DNA from: CAZABG01 sp964483465
Lineage (GTDB): Bacteria > Chlamydiota > Chlamydiia > Chlamydiales > Parachlamydiaceae
Length of the DNA stretch: 27,833 nt
Assembly: GCA_964483465.1 (NCBI GenBank)
Contig: CAZABG010000027.1
Span: forward strand, 1 to 27,833
Direction: 5' to 3'
Shown here piece by piece: positions 22,664-27,833 of this stretch (position 1 is its first letter; every line of letters begins with the position of its first letter). The position numbers and the translations under genes are program-made. The notes beneath the pieces were generated by a model, which ran no database searches, was not told the origin of the DNA, and was given only the letters and a program-made list of their open reading frames with translations.

Positions 22664-23890
22664 ATGCCAAATTTTATAATTATATTACTCGTGTCATCTG
22701 TTTTATTTTCAGCAGGATGGACAAGCGTATCGCCTGGCATCGATATCCTTATCTCTACTTCTATGATTGAAAAATTATCGGGTAAAAAAATTGCCATCAT
22801 GACCAATCAAACCGGCATCACAAAATCGGGGCAAACGACGATTGATGCCTTATATCTTCATTCTAAAGACTTTAAAATCATTAAACTCTTTGCACCTGAA
22901 CACGGATTGAACGGTCAGGCCTACGCATCCGATCCTATTGTTGATTCAAAAGGACCTCACGGCATACCCGTTATAAGCTTGTATGGGAAAACGAGGCGCG
23001 CTACCCCAGAAATGTTAAAAGGAATCGATCTGATTGTTTATGACATTCAGGATATTGGATCTAGATCCTACACCTTTATTTCTAGCCTCTTTTATTTGAT
23101 GGAAGAAGCCGCGAAACATAATATTCCCGTACTAGTGCTTGACCGTCCCAACCCAATTAATGGGGTTACGATTGACGGCCCTATGCTTCATAATAAATTC
23201 CGCTCGTTTGTAGGATACATCAATATTCCCTACTGTCATGGAATGACAATAGGAGAGCTCGCCAAGTTTTTTAATTCAGAATATAAAATCGGCTGCTCGC
23301 TTGAAGTGATTCCCATGAAAGGATGGCGAAGAAGAATGAGCTTTAAGGACACAAAATTGCCCTGGATCCCCACTTCTCCAAACGTTCCTGAAGCGGATAC
23401 CCCTCTCTACTATCCAATGACAGGAATCCTTGGAGAAATAGGCATGGTTAGCATTGGTATTGGATTTACGCTGCCCTTTAAAGTGATAGGCGCTCCCTGG
23501 GTTGACGGCGAAAATTTAGCGAAACAATTGAATCAATTAAACCTGCCGGGCGTTCACTTCAAACCGTTCTATTTCCGTCCTTTTTCCGGAAAATATCATA
23601 AAGAGAATTGCTCCGGCGCACTCATTATGGTGACGAATCCCTTAATTTATAAACCTGTGATTTCTCAGTACGCCATCATTGACACGCTTAAGAAACTTTA
23701 TCCCAAGAAATTCAAGGATTCGATTCAAAATGGGGCATCGAATATGTTTAATAAAGTGAATGGAACCGACCTTATTTTTAAAACGATGCAAAGCAATGAC
23801 CGCTGGCTATCAACTTTAAATTTGTTTACAGTGGAGCGGCGTCAATTTGAGGAAGTAAGAAAAAAATATTTACTTAACTATGAATATTAG
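22664..23890 (+). CDS. Exported DUF1343 protein, NamZ-like exo-beta-N-acetylmuramidase (YbbC family)
   Basis: A 408-residue protein with an N-terminal hydrophobic signal (PNFIIILLVSSVLFSAG). It has the DUF1343 hallmarks: KIAIMTNQTGITK, FAPEHGLNG with the EHG motif at residues 79-81, GIPVISLYGKTRRATPEML, IVYDIQDIGSRSYTFI, LDRPNPING and PYCHGMTIGELA. The characterised member, Bacillus NamZ (YbbC), removes terminal MurNAc from peptidoglycan fragments, and the glutamate of EHG is the likely catalytic residue. Acting outside the cytoplasmic membrane, it would serve wall turnover or recycling. In a chlamydia-like cell this bears on its minimal peptidoglycan. The last codon lies inside the CIRCE-like operator of groESL. 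Enzymatic activity is inferred from the family. Confidence 0.87.
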   Translation: MPNFIIILLVSSVLFSAGWTSVSPGIDILISTSMIEKLSGKKIAIMTNQTGITKSGQTTIDALYLHSKDFKIIKLFAPEHGLNGQAYASDPIVDSKGPHGIPVISLYGKTRRATPEMLKGIDLIVYDIQDIGSRSYTFISSLFYLMEEAAKHNIPVLVLDRPNPINGVTIDGPMLHNKFRSFVGYINIPYCHGMTIGELAKFFNSEYKIGCSLEVIPMKGWRRRMSFKDTKLPWIPTSPNVPEADTPLYYPMTGILGEIGMVSIGIGFTLPFKVIGAPWVDGENLAKQLNQLNLPGVHFKPFYFRPFSGKYHKENCSGALIMVTNPLIYKPVISQYAIIDTLKKLYPKKFKDSIQNGASNMFNKVNGTDLIFKTMQSNDRWLSTLNLFTVERRQFEEVRKKYLLNYEY

Positions 23891-23913
23891 CACTCTATGA
23901 TTCGGTCTGCTAA
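23887..23913 (+). promoter_or_regulatory. CIRCE operator (HrcA-binding site) for groESL
   Basis: The left half TTAGCACTC matches the CIRCE consensus exactly. A 9-nt spacer follows, then GTCTGCTAA, which differs from GAGTGCTAA at two positions. The 9-nt spacing is exactly that of CIRCE. It lies 5 nt upstream of a good -35 box and overlaps the stop codon of the preceding gene. HrcA repression of groESL during normal growth is the known role of this element. Confidence 0.85.
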
Positions 23914-23918
23914 TTTAA

Positions 23919-23947
23919 TTGACTAAATAGAAACCCATCCGTATGAT
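23919..23947 (+). promoter_or_regulatory. sigma70-type promoter of groESL
   Basis: -35 TTGACT (23919-23924), a 17-nt spacer, then -10 TATGAT (23942-23947). Both boxes differ from consensus at one position, and the spacing is ideal. Transcription should start near 23954, giving a short leader before the groES ATG at 23974. Confidence 0.8.
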
Positions 23948-23973
23948 ACCAGTTGAAATTAAGGAGTATAACT

Positions 23974-24261
23974 ATGGCAAAGGTAATCCCTTTAGGAAAT
24001 CGCATCCTAATTAAAAGAGAGCAAGCTGAAAAAAGTAAGGGTGGAATCCTTTTACCTGAAACCGCTAAGGAAAAGCCGAGAATCGGAATTGTCTTAGAAG
24101 TTGGTCCAGGAAAAGTGGACGAAAACGGTAAAAAAGAACCGATGAACGTTAAAAAAGGCGATAGAGTCCTTTTTAGCAACTACTCCGGCACAGAAATTAA
24201 AGTGAACGATGAAGACGAAATGATCCTTTCCGAAGACGATGTTCTCGGAATTTTGAACTAA
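23974..24261 (+). CDS. groES: Co-chaperonin GroES
   Basis: A 95-residue Cpn10. It has the family pattern VIPLGNRILIKREQ, the mobile loop segment KSKGGILLPETAKEKP that contacts GroEL, VGPGK and the C-terminal strand ILSEDDVLGIL. It caps the GroEL ring and closes the folding chamber. ATG 23974 was chosen because AAGGAG (23961-23966) lies 7 nt upstream; a TTG 21 nt earlier would add residues not found in the family. It lies 18 nt upstream of groEL and is co-transcribed from the CIRCE-controlled promoter. Confidence 0.96.
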   Translation: MAKVIPLGNRILIKREQAEKSKGGILLPETAKEKPRIGIVLEVGPGKVDENGKKEPMNVKKGDRVLFSNYSGTEIKVNDEDEMILSEDDVLGILN

Positions 24262-24279
24262 TTACGGGAGTGAATATTC

Positions 24280-25953
24280 ATGGCAAAATTACTTCAATTT
24301 AGAGAAGAAGCCCTTAAAACACTCCTTAAAGGAGTCAAAACTTTAGCCCGCGCGGTAAAAGTAACGCTCGGTCCAAAAGGCAGAAACGTCGTAATTAATC
24401 GCGGCTTTTCCCCCCTTTCTACAAAAGACGGCGTAACGGTCGCAAAAGAAATCGTCCTTAAAGACAAATTCGAAAACGTTGGAGCCGCCCTTGTTAAAGA
24501 GGTGGCGTCAAGAACCGCTGAAATCGCGGGCGACGGCACTACCACCGCGATCGTTCTTGCAGAAGCCATCCTCGCTGAAGGCGTTAAAGGAGTCACCGCA
24601 GGAGCGAATCCTATGTCGCTCAAAAAAGGGATCGATAAAGCGGTCGATACTCTTGTAAAAGCGATTGAGTCGCAGGCTAAAAAAGTTGAGACGAACGAAG
24701 AAATTAAACAAATCGCTACCATCTCGGCAAATAACGATTTAGAAATCGGAACGATCATTGCGGAAGCTATGGCAAAAGTGGGTAAAGACGGCATCATCAC
24801 CGTTGCTGAAGCAAAAGGAATCGATACGACACTTGATGTTGTAGAGGGCCTCGAATTTGATAAAGGCTATGTATCTCCTTACTTCATCACAAACCCCGAG
24901 AACATGTCGGTCGAATTTAAGAATGCGTTTGTATTGATTACAGACAAGAAGCTTTCAAATGTGAAAGAACTTGTGCCTGTTTTAGAAAAAGTAATGGCCA
25001 ATGGACCAAAGCCGCTTCTTATTATTGCAGAAGATGTAGATAGTGACGCGCTTGCTATGCTTGTCGTCAATAAGATTAAGCAAGGACTTCCTGTTGCTGC
25101 GGTAAAATCACCCGGATTTGGCGATAGAAGAAAAGAGATGCTGCAAGATATCGCGATCCTTACAGGGGCTACCGTCATTACCGACGAGGTAGGACTTAAG
25201 CTTGAAGACGTGGGTCCTGAAGTGCTTGGCCGCGCTAAAACCATTAAAATCACGAAAGATTCCACGACGATTGTCGATGGTCAGGGCGATTCGAAGAAGA
25301 TCGAGGCGCGTCAAAAAGAAATCAAATCGATTTTGGCAAACCCAAATACTTCTAAATACGACAAAGAAAAACTCGAAGAGCGTCTTGCCAAACTTTCAGG
25401 CGGGGTTGCGATAATCAATATCGGAGCTGCTACCGAAACGGAAATGAAAGAAAAGAAAGCGCGTATTGAAGATGCCCTTCACGCAACAAGAGCGGCTGTC
25501 CAGCAAGGCATAGTTCCTGGCGGCGGCGTCGCCCTCTTAAGAGCTGCAAAAAAGCTCGAAGGGGCATCTCTTGACAATGATGAAGAAAACATGGGCCAAA
25601 AAATCGTGTTTAGAGCGTGCTTTGCGCCTGCGACTGAAATTGCTAATAACTGCGGGCTTCAGGGCCAGCTAATTGCTGAAAAAGTCTATGAGAGAAAAGG
25701 CGCTGAAGGCTTCAACGGGCAAACAGGCGAATTCGAAGATCTGATTAAAGCAGGGGTTATCGATCCGGCTCTTGTTACTATTTCTGCACTCAAACAAGCA
25801 GCCTCGGTCGCATCCATGATGCTTACTTCCGACTGCACCATCACCGATAAACCAGAACCTAAAAAAGCAGCCCCAATGCACGAAGGCATGGGCGGCATGG
25901 GTGGAATGGGAATGGGCGGCATGGGTATGGGCGGCATGGGTATGGGAATGTAA
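24280..25953 (+). CDS. groEL: Chaperonin GroEL (60 kDa) with Gly-Met-rich tail
   Basis: A full-length 557-residue Cpn60. It has KVTLGPKGRNVV, TKDGVTVAKEI, the ATPase motif AGDGTTTA, VKSPGFGDRRKEMLQDIAIL, KLSGGVA and the C-terminal equatorial elements GIVPGGGVALLR and IDPALVT. Apical aromatic residues for substrate and GroES binding are kept in GYVSPYF. The tail is a long run of GGM/GMG units, as in canonical GroEL. It folds non-native proteins with GroES. GGGAG (24266-24270) lies 9 nt before the ATG. The segment NNCGLQGQLIAEKVY differs in places from common GroEL sequences, and Chlamydiae often carry several GroEL copies. With groES, CIRCE and an intact ATPase site, this one looks like the main copy. 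Confidence 0.96.
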   Translation: MAKLLQFREEALKTLLKGVKTLARAVKVTLGPKGRNVVINRGFSPLSTKDGVTVAKEIVLKDKFENVGAALVKEVASRTAEIAGDGTTTAIVLAEAILAEGVKGVTAGANPMSLKKGIDKAVDTLVKAIESQAKKVETNEEIKQIATISANNDLEIGTIIAEAMAKVGKDGIITVAEAKGIDTTLDVVEGLEFDKGYVSPYFITNPENMSVEFKNAFVLITDKKLSNVKELVPVLEKVMANGPKPLLIIAEDVDSDALAMLVVNKIKQGLPVAAVKSPGFGDRRKEMLQDIAILTGATVITDEVGLKLEDVGPEVLGRAKTIKITKDSTTIVDGQGDSKKIEARQKEIKSILANPNTSKYDKEKLEERLAKLSGGVAIINIGAATETEMKEKKARIEDALHATRAAVQQGIVPGGGVALLRAAKKLEGASLDNDEENMGQKIVFRACFAPATEIANNCGLQGQLIAEKVYERKGAEGFNGQTGEFEDLIKAGVIDPALVTISALKQAASVASMMLTSDCTITDKPEPKKAAPMHEGMGGMGGMGMGGMGMGGMGMGM

Positions 25954-25970
25954 AATAGACTTGCTTTCGA

Positions 25971-25999
25971 AAAAGCCACGCGAAAGCGTGGCTTTTTTT
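25971..25999 (+). terminator. Intrinsic terminator of groESL
   Basis: An 11-bp perfect stem (AAAAGCCACGC / GCGTGGCTTTT) with a GAAA tetraloop is followed by further Ts, 17 nt after the groEL stop. The A-run on the left arm gives a U-run on the opposite strand, so it may also serve the convergent gene ending at 26025. Confidence 0.92.
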
Positions 26000-26024
26000 G
26001 AAGAGAGTAGCAGCAAAAATCTTG

Positions 26025-26423
26025 CTAAATTAACTCTTTCGTAACATTCATCCGAATTGATAAAAGCCTGAATTCACCGTTTACCTTTTCAAAAGTAAGG
26101 TCGGTTCTCTCGATAAAATGATGTCTTATCCAACTGCCATCTTCCATGAGTTTGTAGGCTTTTAAATTTAAATAAACGGAAACTCCGTTTTTACCTACAC
26201 AATATCCCGCACTTTTAACTTTAATATTTTTTGTATTATTAAAAATCTTATCGGCAAAAGCCTTTACTACTGCTTCTCTTCCTGAAAAAGAGATAACGTT
26301 CGCGCCATTTGTTTGGTTTGATACCGTAACCTTTTCACTGCAGATAAAAAAGAAATCGTGTTCTTTTAAAGTTCCTGTGCAGATGTCTACATATCTATGA
26401 GCGGATTCTAATAGTGTTGTCAT
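26025..26423 (-). CDS. SnoaL/NTF2-like small protein
   Basis: A 132-residue soluble protein. An N-terminal helix (TTLLESAHRYVDICTGTLKE) is followed by alternating strands. FSGREAVVKAFADKIFNN fits the second and third helices, and the long C-terminal strands include WIRHHFIERTDLTFEKVNGEFRLLSI. This layout is that of SnoaL-like/NTF2 folds, which range from enzymes to simple ligand-binding or scaffold proteins. No catalytic residues can be assigned, so no function is proposed. A TATAAT box lies 27 nt before the ATG, so the gene may have its own promoter inside the end of the methyltransferase gene. Assignment is from the pattern only. Confidence 0.55.
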   Translation of the reverse strand: MTTLLESAHRYVDICTGTLKEHDFFFICSEKVTVSNQTNGANVISFSGREAVVKAFADKIFNNTKNIKVKSAGYCVGKNGVSVYLNLKAYKLMEDGSWIRHHFIERTDLTFEKVNGEFRLLSIRMNVTKELI

Positions 26424-26450
26424 ATGAGATGAAAGTAAATAAAAGGAAAA

Positions 26451-26480
26451 ATTATATCAACTTTATAAAGGAGAAGGCAA
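26451..26480 (-). promoter_or_regulatory. Candidate promoter for the NTF2-like gene
   Basis: On the minus strand a perfect -10 TATAAT (26456-26451) lies 18 nt after TTGCCT (26480-26475), which matches four of six -35 bases. It overlaps the 3' end of the PrmA-like gene and precedes the ATG at 26423. Supported by motif only. Confidence 0.4.
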
Positions 26481-27126
26481 GCCAGCCCTCTTCTTCGAGT
26501 TCATCAACAAGAAGGTAGTTATTCATAAATTGAAGATAGAGATCGCGCTCTTCCTTAAGTATGCCGGAAGAGATGATTTTATCTGCCGTTAACCCTTTTA
26601 GAGCTTGTTTTTGTTCGGAGAAAATCATATTAACAAGAATAGTTCCGGCCTCATTTAGAGGCTTGAATTGAATTTCTAAATTGTTCAGGCGGCTATTTTC
26701 TTTTGCGAGCTCAAGCGCATCTTGATCAATATCCCAGGCAAATACCGCATCTGCCCCGCGCTTTTTAGCGACACAAGCAAGTATTCCATTACCGCAGCCC
26801 AAATCGTAAACCGTTCCTGAAAGATCCTTCATAAGCGAAAGTGTTAAGCGCGTTGTCGGATGGGAAAGGTCTCCAAAACCATTTCCTGTCTTTAGCTTCA
26901 GCCCTTCAAACGTTATAAACCCGTCCTTATAAAAAGGAGAATGCTGTTCAGATTGATTTTGCCAATCGATCTCTTGCGAAACAGGCTCAACCTTATCAAA
27001 AGTAATGATCCATTCATCATCGCCCTCTTCCGTCCACAAAATAGGAAAGCCCCATTCTTGCAGCTGAGACGCGACTAAATCAAGGTCATCTCCTTTTGGT
27101 ATTTTTATGCGGCCCCACATATTCAT
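26452..27126 (-). CDS. prmA: Ribosomal protein L11 methyltransferase-like (PrmA family), short form
   Basis: A 224-residue class I SAM-dependent methyltransferase. FGDLSHPTTRLTL (84-96) matches the PrmA motif before the fold. Motif I is VYDLGCGNG (106-114), the acidic motif II ends in Asp132 (FAWDIDQDA), and ILVNMIFSEQK stands where PrmA has its NIL motif. PrmA trimethylates ribosomal protein L11. The protein is clearly shorter than E. coli PrmA, mainly because its N-terminal L11-recognition domain is reduced. The ATG at 27126 overlaps the stop of the upstream gene as ATGA, giving translational coupling; ATG 27120 is an alternative. A different protein substrate is possible. Confidence 0.78.
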   Translation of the reverse strand: MNMWGRIKIPKGDDLDLVASQLQEWGFPILWTEEGDDEWIITFDKVEPVSQEIDWQNQSEQHSPFYKDGFITFEGLKLKTGNGFGDLSHPTTRLTLSLMKDLSGTVYDLGCGNGILACVAKKRGADAVFAWDIDQDALELAKENSRLNNLEIQFKPLNEAGTILVNMIFSEQKQALKGLTADKIISSGILKEERDLYLQFMNNYLLVDELEEEGWLAFSFIKLI

Positions 27127-27557
27127 AAGGTTACTGTTATGACATTTGTCGGCATTAATACATTACATATAAAGCATGGGATACCATTAAAAGATAACGC
27201 ATAACGGCTTGCCTCGTGAATATTAGAAAAAGTAAACTCTCTTTGAACATTTAAAACTCCGTTTAAAACTAAAGCGGCGTAATACCCACCACCCTGACTT
27301 TTTATCACGGTAGCAATATTCATATTCGCGAAGTAACAAAAACAGTGATTCTTCTCACTGAATCGACTCAAAAAATTCAAAGCCATTTTGAAATCGGAAA
27401 TTTGTACAATAGCGGCTCTGCCAAATTCATCGATCTTTTTAATTTCGATTTCAGATATTTGGCTAGAGGTTCTATAGAACAATCGATAGGCATTATCCAC
27501 TTTTACCAAGTAGGTAAAAGGTTTTTGCTCAGCTAAATAATCGGTAAATTGATTCAT
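27123..27557 (-). CDS. Hypothetical protein, unknown function
   Basis: A 144-residue protein I do not recognise. It has no signal peptide and no clear membrane helix. It begins MNQFTDYLAEQKPFTYLVKV and is rich in aromatic residues and cysteine in its second half (NHCFCYFANM, NGIPCFICNVL). The alternating hydrophobic pattern suggests a mostly beta or alpha/beta fold. It is coupled to the PrmA-like gene by an ATGA overlap, which supports its being a real gene. No good Shine-Dalgarno sequence precedes the ATG; a TACAAT box lies about 11 nt upstream and could be a -10. No function can be proposed. Confidence 0.6.
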   Translation of the reverse strand: MNQFTDYLAEQKPFTYLVKVDNAYRLFYRTSSQISEIEIKKIDEFGRAAIVQISDFKMALNFLSRFSEKNHCFCYFANMNIATVIKSQGGGYYAALVLNGVLNVQREFTFSNIHEASRYALSFNGIPCFICNVLMPTNVITVTL

Positions 27558-27604
27558 GCGAAATATTGTAACAGCAAGGAGAAAAATTCATAACAGATTT
27601 ATTT

Positions 27605-27833
27605 TTATAAATCTCTTAAGTTAGGAGGATATAAAACCTCCATCTTCATCCACTTAGTTAATAAACTAGGAATTATTTTGCATCTTAACCCCTTAGAGAT
27701 GATATTTAATTCATTTACCGCCTCTTCAAAAGTGGGGATCTCCTCAGATAAAACCTCATATTCGCCGCAATTTGTTAATTTAAAGACAAAGTACTTGTTG
27801 TAATCCTTTTCAAATATAGACAAAACATTAAGG
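27605..27833 (-). CDS. Hypothetical protein (5' end possibly outside the window)
   Basis: An open minus-strand frame of about 75 codons that runs to the window edge with no stop, so the start may lie beyond it; otherwise TTG 27823 could begin it. The visible part reads SIFEKDYNKYFVFKLTNCGEYEVL, then an acidic stretch EEIPTFEEAVNELN and a basic C-terminal part. No domain is recognised. It is soluble, with a mixed alpha/beta pattern. It lies 47 nt upstream of the gene at 27557 on the same strand, so it may belong to the same transcript. Confidence 0.45.
   Translation of the reverse strand, partial: LNVLSIFEKDYNKYFVFKLTNCGEYEVLSEEIPTFEEAVNELNIISKGLRCKIIPSLLTKWMKMEVLYPPNLRDL

Noticed and set aside
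24294..24800. A 168-codon minus-strand frame within groEL
   Set aside because: It is antisense to a fully conserved GroEL coding region, with no start signal or family similarity that I can see.
1..27833. tRNA, rRNA, CRISPR array or complete insertion sequence
   Set aside because: I looked for cloverleaf-like tRNA sequence, direct repeat-spacer patterns and transposase motifs on both strands and saw none; a dedicated scan would be needed to exclude small ones.

Overview
The window is AT-leaning bacterial DNA, densely packed on both strands. It looks like a fragment of an environmental Chlamydiota (Parachlamydiales-like) chromosome. That placement is an inference from several signs taken together: a groES-groEL operon behind a CIRCE-like HrcA operator, a giant multi-domain kinase next to a receiver-SpoIIE phosphatase, a fused PutA proline oxidase, and an export lipoprotein whose Cys-rich start recalls chlamydial OmcA. 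No rRNA, tRNA or CRISPR array was seen, so the taxon is not proven.

Layout. (1) 1-3680, plus strand: four overlapping glycosyltransferase genes, the first cut by the window edge. (2) 3683-9444, minus strand: a polysaccharide export operon read from 9444 downwards. It encodes a Wzc-like co-polymerase, a Cys-rich Wza-like lipoprotein, a second Wza-like protein, a small two-helix membrane protein and a CgeB-like glycosyltransferase. (3) 9445-10204: a non-coding stretch with two AT-rich inverted repeats and a broken GxxExxY-family nuclease-like gene. (4) 10205-12127, minus: UvrD/PcrA helicase. (5) 12302-17692, plus: a 1796-residue multi-kinase whose Ser/Thr kinase and histidine kinase modules both lack a key catalytic residue. 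(6) 17693-18108: a GC-rich intergenic region full of stem-loops plus a short tandem repeat. (7) 18109-22619, minus: PutA followed by an overlapping receiver-PP2C phosphatase. (8) 22664-23890, plus: a NamZ/DUF1343 exo-muramidase-like exported protein. (9) 23887-25999: CIRCE, promoter, groES, groEL and terminator. (10) 26025-27833, minus: an NTF2-like protein, a PrmA-like methyltransferase and two unrecognised small genes, the last cut by the edge.

Regions 1 and 2 together look like one surface-glycan locus: sugar transferases on one side, export channel and co-polymerase on the other. No Wzx flippase or Wzy polymerase is in the window. One membrane GT2 carries a QxxRW motif, so synthase-type polymerisation is possible.

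The most unusual points are four. The large kinase has GFG in place of DFG and Ser in place of the H-box His. The Wzc-like protein has a degenerate Walker A and no tyrosine tail. The Wza lipoprotein begins with an OmcA-like cysteine cluster. The 17.8-18.1 kb element is strongly structured and may be a dispersed repeat.
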